Of a stretch of 64,000 nt of DNA, positions 25,254 through 34,010 are shown piece after piece. Both the position numbers and the translations under genes were made by a program. Origin of the DNA: Halodesulfovibrio sp. MK-HDV (GTDB lineage Bacteria; Desulfobacterota; Desulfovibrionia; Desulfovibrionales; Desulfovibrionaceae); assembly GCF_009914765.1 (NCBI RefSeq), contig NZ_WYDS01000019.1:1-64000 (forward strand). Reading direction: 5' to 3'. The notes below the pieces were generated by a model, which saw only the letters and a program-made list of their open reading frames with translations, made no database searches and was not told the DNA's origin. How positions within the stretch are numbered: the first letter of the stretch is position 1; every line of letters starts with the position of its first letter.

Positions 25254-27965
25254 GTGAGTCATTCGACGCTAAAACAGATGTTTCGACCGACCTCTGTGGT
25301 AATAATTGGTGCTTCTGAAGAGTCTGGAACCCCTGCCTGTGACTGTATGCAAAACTTGCTCGGCGGTACGTTTCTGGGACCAATACTTCCGGTTGTGACA
25401 CAGCCGGATTCGCCGGATACCATTTTCGGTCAGCCCGTTTACACCGCCATTGATACACTCCCTATTACACCGGACCTTGCCATCATTTGCGTTGATGCAG
25501 ACGAGGTTCCTTTTTACATAGAAGAGCTTGGTAAGCGTGGAACACAGAACGCAATTCTGTTTTCTTCCGGTTTTTCACGGTTCAACACAAAGCAGGCTAC
25601 TCGTAAGCGTGAACGACTCGTTGCGCTGGCGCATAAATTTTCTGTACGGTTGCTGGGGCCTAACGGGCTCGGCTTCATCAACCCCTCCCTCGGCATTAAT
25701 GCCAGTCTTGCTTCATCTCCTTTTACCACGGGCAAAGTTGCCTTTGTCACACAGTCAGATTCCTTGTTTACCTCCGTGCTCGATTGGGCAGTGTCCAAAT
25801 CTCTTGGCTTTTCTCACGTAATTTCTCTCGGAGATGTGCTTGATGTGGGCTTCAGTGAAGTGCTGGATTATTTGAACAGAGACATGAATACCCGTGCCGT
25901 GCTGCTGTACCTTGAGTCAGTTGCCAATGCTCGCGAGTTTATGTCTGCTGCGCGTGCACTTTCGCGGTCAAAGCCTGTCATCGTTGTTAAAGCGGGCAAA
26001 TTCCATGCGGCAGAGCAAGCTGTGGCTGCACATACAGGTATGATTCTGGGTGCGGACGAAGTGTACGAAGCCGCATTCAAACGAGCCGGTATGCTTCGGA
26101 TGGATTCCATTGATTCTGTTTTCGACACCATTCAGGCGCTTGCATGGTCAAAGCCGCTGAAAGGTAAACGGTTGGCTATTGTCACAAACGGTGGAGCACC
26201 GGCATTTATTGCGACTGACCTGTTGCTAAAGGGAGGCGGAGAGCTTGCTGAGCTGACAGATGAAGCGTGTCAGCATTTGGATGACGCACTTGGAAGCAGT
26301 TGGTCGTATTGGAATCCACTAGTAATTGATGCCAAGGCTGATGCAGACATGTACGCAAGCGCTATTAAACCGCTGCTGCGTGACAGTTCTGTGGATGGCA
26401 TCCTTGTGTTGCATATCCCTACAGCCGGTGTGGACAGTGCTGCTATTGCTGAACAGGTAGTGAAAACCTGCAAGCGCAGTAAAAAGGTAATCCTTACAAG
26501 CTGGCTTGGTGGAGGCGATGGTGACATAGCGCGAAACATATTTTTTAAGGCAAAGGTGCCTTCCTACGTTACGCCGGACAGTGCTGTGCGTACCTTCCTG
26601 TATCTTGTGCAGTACAGGAGTAACCAGATTAAGCTGGCGGAAGCACCAGAGTCGCGGCCTGATAGCAAAACAGACGTGTTGAAAAGTCGTGCGATTGTTT
26701 TGCAGGCGCTCGAAGAGAAGCGTCAGATGCTTACCGTGCAGGAAGTTGAAGCATTACTTGCGGCCTACGACATTAACTGCATCACTACACGCAGTGCAGA
26801 TTCAGTAGAGCAGATTGCAGCCATTGCAGATGAGGTGGGGTATCCGCTGGCGATAAAAGTGATCTCGCCGGATATTTTCCGTAAGTCACAGGTCGGCGGG
26901 GTTATGCTGGATATTCAGGATAGCGCTGAAGCCACAGCCGCTGCTGAATCTATAGTAATGAATGTTGCCCAGTATCAACCATCCGCACGCATTAACGGGT
27001 TTGCAGTCCAGCGAATGACGCAGCGTTTGCGTGGGGTAGAGCTTTCTATCGAAATCGAAACTGATCCGCAGTTCGGTCCTGTTATCCGTTTCGGGCAGGG
27101 TGGCTCCTTGGCTCATATTATACAGGATACGCAAACAGAGTTGCTACCGTTGAATATGAGCCTTGCAAAAGAGCTTGTAGCCTCTACACATGTGAGCAAG
27201 CAACTTGTAGGTAACAAAACAGTTACAGGCGTGGATACGCAGGCTGTATATGAAATGCTTGTATCTATTTCACAGATGTTGATTGATATACCGGAAGTTT
27301 TTGAATTAGAGATTAATCCCGTGCAGGCAGATTCCCGTGGAGCGTTTGTTTTCGATGCTGCTGTTCGTGTGGCATGGACAGATATGGGTGGTGCAGATCA
27401 ACTTGCAATTTGCCCGTACCCTGCTGAACTGGAAGAAATCATACAAGTGGGCGATGACCTGACTGTTCGTCTCCGTCCGATTCGGCCTGAGGATGAACAC
27501 GCCCACTGGGGTTTTGTGGAGAACCTCAGTCCGCAGGACAGGCGTTTCAGGTTCTTTGGTAATGTTGGCGAGTTGCCGCGTTCTGAAATGGTTAAGCTGA
27601 CACAGATTGACTACGACAGGGAGATGGCGTTCATTGTTCAGACTATTCCTGAAGATGGAAAAGAGCCGCTTACCATCGGGTCTGCCCGTGCTATGATTTC
27701 AACGGACAATGAAACCTCTGAGTTTGCAGTGGTTGTTCGTAGTGACTGGAAGCGCAAGGGGCTGGGGCGCATGTTAATGGCGCACCTCGTGAATTATCTG
27801 CGCTCCCGTAATACAAAGCAGATTACAGGCGAAGCTCTTGGCGATAACAAGAATATGGTCGAGCTTGCGCGATCCCTTGGGTTTGTGGTTTCAAAAGATT
27901 TTGATGACGATACGTATCACTTCACACTGGATTTAAAAGATGAAGAGCCTGACGACGGGCTATAG
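25254..27965 (+). CDS. Protein lysine acetyltransferase (Pat/PatZ type: acyl-CoA synthetase-like + GNAT)
   Basis: 903 residues. An ADP-forming acyl-CoA synthetase-like region comes first: CoA-binding SVVIIGASEESGTP at the start, succinyl-CoA-ligase-like domains to about 470, and an ATP-grasp part about 485-715. A GNAT acetyltransferase follows from about 735 (LRPIRPEDE, then RKGLGRMLM in the acetyl-CoA loop). This order is that of the Pat/YfiQ enzymes that acetylate Acs and other proteins; the synthetase part usually senses acetyl-CoA. Start GTG 25254 has AGGAG five bases upstream. Its divergence from acs supports control of Acs activity (inference). Confidence 0.88.
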   Translation: MSHSTLKQMFRPTSVVIIGASEESGTPACDCMQNLLGGTFLGPILPVVTQPDSPDTIFGQPVYTAIDTLPITPDLAIICVDADEVPFYIEELGKRGTQNAILFSSGFSRFNTKQATRKRERLVALAHKFSVRLLGPNGLGFINPSLGINASLASSPFTTGKVAFVTQSDSLFTSVLDWAVSKSLGFSHVISLGDVLDVGFSEVLDYLNRDMNTRAVLLYLESVANAREFMSAARALSRSKPVIVVKAGKFHAAEQAVAAHTGMILGADEVYEAAFKRAGMLRMDSIDSVFDTIQALAWSKPLKGKRLAIVTNGGAPAFIATDLLLKGGGELAELTDEACQHLDDALGSSWSYWNPLVIDAKADADMYASAIKPLLRDSSVDGILVLHIPTAGVDSAAIAEQVVKTCKRSKKVILTSWLGGGDGDIARNIFFKAKVPSYVTPDSAVRTFLYLVQYRSNQIKLAEAPESRPDSKTDVLKSRAIVLQALEEKRQMLTVQEVEALLAAYDINCITTRSADSVEQIAAIADEVGYPLAIKVISPDIFRKSQVGGVMLDIQDSAEATAAAESIVMNVAQYQPSARINGFAVQRMTQRLRGVELSIEIETDPQFGPVIRFGQGGSLAHIIQDTQTELLPLNMSLAKELVASTHVSKQLVGNKTVTGVDTQAVYEMLVSISQMLIDIPEVFELEINPVQADSRGAFVFDAAVRVAWTDMGGADQLAICPYPAELEEIIQVGDDLTVRLRPIRPEDEHAHWGFVENLSPQDRRFRFFGNVGELPRSEMVKLTQIDYDREMAFIVQTIPEDGKEPLTIGSARAMISTDNETSEFAVVVRSDWKRKGLGRMLMAHLVNYLRSRNTKQITGEALGDNKNMVELARSLGFVVSKDFDDDTYHFTLDLKDEEPDDGL

Positions 27966-27982
27966 TCGTAATTCTTTTCAAT

Positions 27983-28029
27983 AAAAAGAGCGCCCCGTTG
28001 CTATCAGCAACACCGGGGCGCTTTTTTTT
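27983..28029 (+). terminator. Terminator of the acetyltransferase
   Basis: AGCGCCCCG...CGGGGCGCT with an inner TTGCT/AGCAA stem, then T8. Confidence 0.93.
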
Positions 28030-28042
28030 GAAAACTGAAAAT

Positions 28043-28074
28043 AAAAAGAGTGGGGCTCGCATGCTCCACTCTTT
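28043..28074 (-). terminator. Terminator candidate facing the HU gene
   Basis: AAAGAGTGG-GC / GC-CCACTCTTT with T5 on the minus strand; about 180 bp past the HU stop, so it would end a long 3' untranslated region. Confidence 0.7.
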
Positions 28075-28252
28075 CTTTTGCTTTGCATCGTATACTTGCG
28101 AATTCCACAGGAAGGCGAACGCTAATACGAATGTGAGATTTTGTCCGGCGCTATTGCTGGTAACCGCACCATCGTGCATATCCTGCACGGCGCAATTCAG
28201 CCGGAGTGTGTGTCTCAGGTTGCAAAGAGTTGGTCTACAGGAAAAAGAAACT

Positions 28253-28528
28253 CTATTTATTAACCATTTCTTTGAGTTCTTTCCCTGCACGGAAAACAGG
28301 TAACTTTTTAGGAGATACCTTCACACTTTCACCAGTTTTAGGGTTACGGCCTTTGTATCCCTTGTACTCTTTCACTTTAAAAGAACCAAATCCACGAATT
28401 TCAACTCTGCCTTCTTCGACAAGAGCTTCACGAATGCTGTCAAAAAAGACATTCACAAGCAGTACTGCTTCATCTTTAGACAGGTTATGATCCTCAGCCA
28501 TCAACTTAACAAGTTCGCTTTTATTCAC
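28253..28528 (-). CDS. HU-family DNA-binding protein
   Basis: A 91-residue histone-like protein, full length. ELVKLMAEDHNLSKDEA, VEIRGFGSFKVKEYKGYKGRNPKTGE with the DNA-gripping arm and Pro, and LPVFRAGKELKEMV are all present. Translation starts at GTG 28528 with AGGGGG upstream. Compared with the broken IHF-like gene at 1-272, this copy is intact. Confidence 0.95.
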   Translation of the reverse strand: MNKSELVKLMAEDHNLSKDEAVLLVNVFFDSIREALVEEGRVEIRGFGSFKVKEYKGYKGRNPKTGESVKVSPKKLPVFRAGKELKEMVNK

Positions 28529-28825
28529 AAGAACCCCCTATGGAATATCTATTCGTAATTTTGTCCACGATATTAGAGTAGTACCTATTCACTGCAATAG
28601 TGACAAGGGGGTGATGGTTATTTCTTCTGTTATTCAAAGGGGTTTTGGTTATAAAACTATAAAACGTACGATCAATGAAGCGTAATGCTTGCATATTCTG
28701 ACGTTGAAAAAATAGTTCAATTTATAGTGCTAGTTGCAATATATCATCAAACAAACAGTTAGAAGTAAGCAAAAATGCAGTTGGAAAAGCCTACGTCTCG
28801 TTAGTCTAACGGGACGTAGCAATGT
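28529..28825. other. Intergenic region between HU and the DUF523 gene
   Basis: No gene. The hairpin CTACGTCTCGTTA / TAACGGGACGTAG (28791-28819) precedes the end of the DUF523 gene's 3' side and may end that minus-strand transcript, though only CTTTT follows. Confidence 0.5.
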
Positions 28826-29806
28826 TTAAACGTGGTTTCGTAGCTTCAATTCTATTGGATGTGGCTTCAAATACCATTGCGATGACAAATATTCTTCATC
28901 ATATTTTCGGACATAATGGTTGCACAGAGTCAGCGGAACAATAAGAGGCACTAATTGGGAATGGTATTGTTCGATAACTTCCTGAAATTCCTTTTTTTCG
29001 TCAGCTGAGAGCGCTTTTTTAAAATATCCGGCGATATGTTGTAATACGTTTGTATGTTTTTTGACCGTTGTTTTTATTTTAAGGGTAGTCAGTAATTCGT
29101 TCTGGTACTGCTGAAGCATTTCTAGCGTGTCCATTTGCTTACCGTGTGCTACCAATGAACCCATGGAACGGTAGTGCTCGACGCTATGGGACATGAGCAG
29201 CAACTTCTGGCGGGTATGGAATTCTACCAAATTACGGTACGCAAATGGTTGCTTGAGCATTTCCCTCCAACGTTGAAGGGCAAAGATTTGTTCAATAAAA
29301 TTCTCACGAAACGGTGCATCGCAAAGTCTTCCTTCTTCTTCTACAGGAAGTAGCGGAAAGTGTTCCATAAAGGCTCTGGCAAAGACTCCGATACCTTTTA
29401 AGCTTGGTGGGCCGGCGTTTTTAGCTTCTTTTGGATCAACATCTTTATATACTTTTACCCGCTCCATGCCGCTGGAAGGGGATGCACGTTTAAAGACGAA
29501 TCCACACAAGTGTTCATTTTCAAGTTCTTGAACTCGTTGCGCCGAAAATTCTTTCATTTGTGCGGTGTGATCCAGAAATGTTTTGTTTGTAACAAGTCTC
29601 GGGTCTTCAGGTTCTCCTACAAGGCGCATTGCTTCTCGAGGGATGCCGAGACCCATTTCAACCTCAGGACACACTGGGACGTATTCAACATATTCCCCTA
29701 GCGTATTTACAAGCCATAAATCTTTTTTATGCCCGCCATCAAAGCGGACAGGGTTGCCAAGTAGGCAGGAAGAAATGCCAATGCGAATTTTTTTTGTGTC
29801 CTGCAT
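28826..29806 (-). CDS. DUF523-DUF1722 fusion protein
   Basis: 326 residues. The N-terminal DUF523 part has RIGISSCLLGNPVRFDGGHK, VPVCPEVEMGLGIPRE and GFVFKRASPSSG. The C-terminal DUF1722 part (about 195-326) has FHTRQKLLLMSHSVEHYRSMG and HYVRKYDEEYLSSQWYL. Fusions of this kind are common in bacteria but have no settled function; conserved Cys residues suggest metal or thiol chemistry. The start is ATG 29806 with GAGGAA upstream; the longer frame from 29854 lacks a ribosome site. It diverges from a HAD hydrolase gene. Confidence 0.85.
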   Translation of the reverse strand: MQDTKKIRIGISSCLLGNPVRFDGGHKKDLWLVNTLGEYVEYVPVCPEVEMGLGIPREAMRLVGEPEDPRLVTNKTFLDHTAQMKEFSAQRVQELENEHLCGFVFKRASPSSGMERVKVYKDVDPKEAKNAGPPSLKGIGVFARAFMEHFPLLPVEEEGRLCDAPFRENFIEQIFALQRWREMLKQPFAYRNLVEFHTRQKLLLMSHSVEHYRSMGSLVAHGKQMDTLEMLQQYQNELLTTLKIKTTVKKHTNVLQHIAGYFKKALSADEKKEFQEVIEQYHSQLVPLIVPLTLCNHYVRKYDEEYLSSQWYLKPHPIELKLRNHV

Positions 29807-29931
29807 GTTGCTCTTTCCTCTTTGAGGTATAATATTATGTCTAAGAGTTCGCATTAAGATTGGCTCAGTTGCGTTGTGTATGCAAATATAAAAATTATGA
29901 AATGGTGCTTACGTACATTTGGAGTTTCGTT

Positions 29932-30570
29932 ATGACCACTGAACTGACTCAACCAATAGATGTTGTATTTTTTGACTTCAGCGGCGTGTTAGCTGATGAA
30001 GGTTTTGTGGAAGGGTTGCGTAAAATTGCTGCGCGTAACGGTTTTGATCAGGACGAATTTCAGTCTGTAGTTACCGAAATTTGTTATGAGGGCGGCTACG
30101 CGACTGGCAAAGCAACTGAAGCGGAGTTTTGGGAAGAAGTACGCAAAAAGACAGGTTTAGTTGAGCAAAGCGAACTGCTGCATCTGGAAATTCTGACAGG
30201 ATTTGCTGTGCGATTATGGATGCTTGAAGTTGTGGATGTTATTCGCGCAAGCGGTGTAAAAACAGCCATTTTAAGCGATCATACGAACTGGCTCGAAGAT
30301 CTCGACTTTGAACATTCTATTTATTCCCATTTTGATCGGGTGTTTAATTCGTACCGTGAAGGTATCTCCAAACGTTCTCATGATTATTTTCATTACGCCT
30401 TGCGTGCAATGGATGTGACTCCTGAACGCTCTTTATTTGTAGATGATAATCCATCGAATTTATTGCGTGCTGGTGAAATTGGAATACAGACACTGCTGTA
30501 CGATGAACATGACAAAGTGCTCGAACGTCTTCAGGCGTTATTCCCGAATGTCATTTTCCCTACTGTATAA
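29932..30570 (+). CDS. HAD-superfamily hydrolase
   Basis: A 212-residue HAD-IA type protein. Motif I is FFDFSGVLADE: the nucleophile Asp is present, but the second Asp is replaced by Ser. Motif II AILSD, a Lys in YREGISKRSHDYF and motif III FVDDNPSNL follow. A missing second Asp is known in several HAD groups and can lower phosphatase activity. GGAG lies seven bases before ATG 29932. It lies just upstream of psd. The substrate is unknown. Confidence 0.82.
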   Translation: MTTELTQPIDVVFFDFSGVLADEGFVEGLRKIAARNGFDQDEFQSVVTEICYEGGYATGKATEAEFWEEVRKKTGLVEQSELLHLEILTGFAVRLWMLEVVDVIRASGVKTAILSDHTNWLEDLDFEHSIYSHFDRVFNSYREGISKRSHDYFHYALRAMDVTPERSLFVDDNPSNLLRAGEIGIQTLLYDEHDKVLERLQALFPNVIFPTV

Positions 30571-30704
30571 TAGCGTGTGTGGAAGGAAGCGGATGAGAGT
30601 GCCACACTCTACAAACGTTGCGTTATAGATGAAAATTGCATAACGTGTCCGCTGATTTTCAACAAACAAGCAAGTCCGGAATTTTTGTCCGGCAGAAATA
30701 TATC

Positions 30705-31352
30705 ATGAGAAAAGCAACAAGCGGCCTTACCCCGGAAGGTATTCCTTCTTTAGTGTTGACCGGTCTTGGTACCCTTGCATTTGCCATTATGGGCTGCTGG
30801 GTACTCTCCACTGTATTTTTTATTCTTTTCTGGTTCAGCCTGCACTTCTTCCGTGATCCGGAACGTGTGACACCAACCGCTAAAGGCCTTGCTGTAAGCC
30901 CTGCTGACGGCAAAGTAATTAAAATTACTCCAATGGAAGACCCGTTTACTGGTGAGCGTCGTATGTGTGTTTGTGTTTTCATGAACGTTTTTAGCGTACA
31001 TGTGAACCGCTCCCCGATTGAAGGCACTGTTCGAGGTATTAAATATTTCTCCGGAAAGTACTTCAATGCCGCATGGGACAAGGCTTCAAGCGACAATGAA
31101 CGTTGTGCATATGACCTTGAGCATGCCGATGGCAGCCGATGGACAATGGTACAGATTGCAGGCCTTATTGCTCGCAGAATTGTGTGCCGTGTTGACGAAG
31201 GAGATGCGTTAACCCGTGGAGAACGTTACGGAATGATCAAGTTTGGTTCTCGGGTTGACCTTTACTTACCAGAGGGCTATGCTCCCTCCGTTGCTATTGG
31301 TGAGCAGGTTTTTGCAGGTGAAACTGTAATTGCCAGCAAAGACGAAAAGTAA
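30705..31352 (+). CDS. psd: Phosphatidylserine decarboxylase, short (archaeal-type) form
   Basis: Makes phosphatidylethanolamine from phosphatidylserine. The 215-residue proenzyme has a membrane segment at about 15-45, then [32 protein letters not shown] and the self-cleavage site [13 protein letters not shown] near 185, where the Ser becomes the pyruvoyl group. The small size fits the short bacterial/archaeal class. Start ATG 30705; the ribosome site is weak. It is followed after 61 bp by pssA, the preceding step in the pathway. Confidence 0.93.
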   Translation: MRKATSGLTPEGIPSLVLTGLGTLAFAIMGCWVLSTVFFILFWFSLHFFRDPERVTPTAKGLAVSPADGKVIKITPMEDPFTGERRMCVCVFMNVFSVHVNRSPIEGTVRGIKYFSGKYFNAAWDKASSDNERCAYDLEHADGSRWTMVQIAGLIARRIVCRVDEGDALTRGERYGMIKFGSRVDLYLPEGYAPSVAIGEQVFAGETVIASKDEK

Positions 31353-31413
31353 TATTCTTAGCAAAGTTCATCACCAATAGACATTTTCGATTTTAATAAG
31401 GAAGCACATAAAC

Positions 31414-32163
31414 ATGGATCAATCAAAAGCCCGTAAGGGTATTTACATTTTGCCTAACCTTTTCACCACCGCGAGTCTTTTTTCAGGATTCATGGGGTTG
31501 ATCTGGGCATCTACGGGCAAATTTGAGCTGTGTGCTGCTGCTATTATATTCTCCGCTATCATGGACGGCTTAGATGGTAAGGTTGCACGTCTTACTGGCA
31601 CTGCCAGTGAATTTGGTGTGCAGTACGACTCATTGTGTGACCTCGTAGCGTTTGGTCTCGTACCAGCCTTTATGATGTACTCAATGTACCTTAACCAGTT
31701 CAACCGTCTTGGCATTGCCGTCGCATTCTTGTTTGCAGCATGTGCTGCTCTCAGATTGGCGCGTTTCAACGTATCCACAGCAGTGGTTCCTAAGAAGTTC
31801 TTTATCGGACTTCCTTCACCTGCTGGCGGCTGTGCACTTGCTGCTTTCGTATTCTTTACCCAGTACATCCCTGCTGAACTCTCTAGTATTGTCCCTGCGT
31901 TTGCGTTGGGTCTTACTTTTGTTTCAGCTTTCTCAATGGTTAGCCGCGTACGTTACTTCTCCTTTAAGGAGTATGGTTTCGTTAAGGCTCGTCCATTTAG
32001 CACCCTTGTGTCTGCTATTCTAATATTTACGCTAATAGTTAGCGAGCCGAAGCTACTAGGCTTCATTATTATTGGCGGCTATATTATTAGCGGACCTGTG
32101 TATACATTCCTATTTCTATCACGCAGGTCCAATAAGTTACTGGGTGACCTTTCCGAGAGCTAA
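31414..32163 (+). CDS. pssA: CDP-diacylglycerol-serine O-phosphatidyltransferase
   Basis: An inner-membrane enzyme that makes phosphatidylserine, the substrate of the upstream psd. The 249 residues include about six to eight hydrophobic segments and the CDP-alcohol phosphotransferase motif DGLDGKVARLTGTASEFGVQ continuing to YDSLCD (about 50-75), with the metal-binding Asp residues in place. AAGGA lies upstream of ATG 31414. Confidence 0.94.
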   Translation: MDQSKARKGIYILPNLFTTASLFSGFMGLIWASTGKFELCAAAIIFSAIMDGLDGKVARLTGTASEFGVQYDSLCDLVAFGLVPAFMMYSMYLNQFNRLGIAVAFLFAACAALRLARFNVSTAVVPKKFFIGLPSPAGGCALAAFVFFTQYIPAELSSIVPAFALGLTFVSAFSMVSRVRYFSFKEYGFVKARPFSTLVSAILIFTLIVSEPKLLGFIIIGGYIISGPVYTFLFLSRRSNKLLGDLSES

Positions 32164-32234
32164 CAGCACGGAGGAAAGGCACGGCGAGTAACACACCGCC
32201 CCCTAGCCTTTACTCTTAAAGTACAAGCAAACCA

Positions 32235-32276
32235 AGCTCCGGTTTCTTCTACACAGAAGGAACCGGAGCTTTTTTC
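32235..32276 (+). terminator. Terminator after pssA
   Basis: AGCTCCGGTT...AACCGGAGCT extended by CTTCT/AGAAG with a mismatch, then T6. It separates pssA from the leu leader. Confidence 0.88.
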
Positions 32277-32325
32277 ATATTTGGAATAAAACTTAACAAT
32301 TATGTTATAAAAAGGAGCCTAAATC

Positions 32326-32418
32326 ATGCATTCAGCATACGTCACCAAGCAAATGAACCGATCGAAGAACGAATACCGTCCTTTTGGCCCACTACTATGT
32401 ACTCTACTAGCGAACTAA
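32326..32418 (+). CDS. leuL: Leucine-operon leader peptide
   Basis: A 30-codon frame with an excellent AAAGGAG ribosome site eight bases upstream, ending 66 bp before leuA. Near its end it reads PLLCTLLAN, all four Leu encoded by CTA. This is what an attenuation leader looks like. The last two CTA codons lie in the left arm of a weak hairpin (CTACTAG-CGAA-CTAaGTgAG, two bulges, 32404-32423) followed by GTTTTT, so a ribosome stalled there would block the hairpin. The peptide call is firm; the mechanism is inference. Confidence 0.8.
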   Translation: MHSAYVTKQMNRSKNEYRPFGPLLCTLLAN

Positions 32419-32430
32419 GTGAGGTTTTTG
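32404..32430 (+). promoter_or_regulatory. Candidate leu attenuator hairpin
   Basis: CTACTAG pairs with CTAAGTGAG across CGAA with two bulges, followed by T5. It overlaps the Leu codons of the leader peptide. Weak as an intrinsic terminator. Confidence 0.4.
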
Positions 32431-32484
32431 TGAAATTAGTTTATGAAATAGAATAAAAAAAGAATAACTCCACAGGAGAATACA

Positions 32485-34005
32485 ATGTCCGATCGCTTAT
32501 ACATTTTCGATACCACTTTGAGGGATGGAGAGCAGTCTCCCGGCGCAACAATGAACCAGAACGAAAAAATTCGTCTTGCGCGGGAACTCGAGAATTTGGG
32601 TGTCGATATTATGGAAGCAGGTTTTCCTGCTGCAAGCCAAGGGGATTTTGAAGCAGTTCGCAAAATTGCACAGACCATTAAGCATTCACAGGTTGCTGGT
32701 TTGTGTAGGGCGATGGCGGCGGATATTGATAGGTGCTGGGATGCAATCAAAGACGCAGAGCATCCACGAATTCATACATTCTTAGCAACCAGTCCGGTAC
32801 ACATGGAGTACAAGCTCCGTAAGACACCGGAACAGGTTTTGGAAATGACAGAAGCGGCTGTAAAACACGCAGCAAAATACACCTCTAACATTGAGTTTTC
32901 TGCAGAAGATGCATCCCGTTCAAATTGGGATTTCCTCGCAAAAGTTGCAGAAACAGCAATCAACGCAGGCGCAACCACCATCAATATTCCTGATACCGTG
33001 GGGTATGCACAGCCTCAGGAATTTGGCGATATGGTTCGCTACGTGATTGAAAACACCAGCAACAGCCACAAAGCTGTCTTCAGTGTGCATTGTCATAACG
33101 ATCTCGGTCTCGGTGTGGCAAACACCCTTGCTGCGATTAATGCAGGCGCAAGGCAGGCAGAAGTGACTATCTCCGGTATCGGAGAACGAGCAGGTAACGC
33201 AGCGCTCGAAGAACTCATTATGGCGTTACGTACTCGCAGTGACTACTACGACATTGAAACTCAAGTGAAGTCTGAACAGTTGTTCCCGACATGTCGCTTG
33301 CTCTCAATGATCATTGGGCAGCCGATTCCTTCTAACAAAGCAATTGTTGGTGCAAACGCATTTGCGCATGAGTCCGGTATCCATCAGGACGGCATGCTCA
33401 AAAACCGCGAAACCTACGAGATTATGACCCCTCAGTCCGTAGGCCGTGAAAAAACAGATATCATCCTTGGTAAGCATTCCGGTCGTAACGCTATTAAAGG
33501 CAAAACTACTGAACTCGGTTACCCGTTGGAAGATGACGAATTACAGATTGTTTTCGAGGCCGTTAAGCGCCTCGCGGATAAAAAAGAGAAGGTTTACGAC
33601 GCAGACATCGAGGCAATTATCCTTGAAGAAGTCTACCGTATTCCGGATAAGTACAGACTGGTACATCTCTCCGTTCAGTCAAGTGATGTGGGAGTGCCAC
33701 CAACCGCTGCCGTTGTAATGGAAATTAACGGTATCCGTAGGGAGCACACTACATTCGGCGCAGGTCCGATTGATGCAGTATTCAAAACTATTTCCCAGAT
33801 CGTAGGGCGCTCACCAAAGCTCAAACGATACAGTGTTAACGCCATCACCAGCGGCGGAGATGCACAGGGCGAGGTAACCGTACGCCTCGAAGAGAATGAA
33901 TGCAGCACAGTTGGACGTGGATCCGATCCTGACATCATTGCCGCTAGCGCAAGAGCATTCCTGAACGCATTAAACAGACTCGATAAAATGAACTCGGAGG
34001 GTTAA
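32485..34005 (+). CDS. leuA: 2-isopropylmalate synthase
   Basis: Condenses acetyl-CoA and 2-oxoisovalerate, the first step of leucine synthesis. 506 residues, full length: TTLRDGEQSPGATMN at the start, metal ligands in SVHCHNDLGLGVAN, INGIGERAGN-type block (TISGIGERAGNAALEE), and a C-terminal leucine-sensing domain (from about 390; VVMEINGIRREH). CAGGAG lies eight bases before ATG 32485. First structural gene of leuACDB. Confidence 0.97.
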   Translation: MSDRLYIFDTTLRDGEQSPGATMNQNEKIRLARELENLGVDIMEAGFPAASQGDFEAVRKIAQTIKHSQVAGLCRAMAADIDRCWDAIKDAEHPRIHTFLATSPVHMEYKLRKTPEQVLEMTEAAVKHAAKYTSNIEFSAEDASRSNWDFLAKVAETAINAGATTINIPDTVGYAQPQEFGDMVRYVIENTSNSHKAVFSVHCHNDLGLGVANTLAAINAGARQAEVTISGIGERAGNAALEELIMALRTRSDYYDIETQVKSEQLFPTCRLLSMIIGQPIPSNKAIVGANAFAHESGIHQDGMLKNRETYEIMTPQSVGREKTDIILGKHSGRNAIKGKTTELGYPLEDDELQIVFEAVKRLADKKEKVYDADIEAIILEEVYRIPDKYRLVHLSVQSSDVGVPPTAAVVMEINGIRREHTTFGAGPIDAVFKTISQIVGRSPKLKRYSVNAITSGGDAQGEVTVRLEENECSTVGRGSDPDIIAASARAFLNALNRLDKMNSEG

Positions 34006-34010
34006 CAGTC

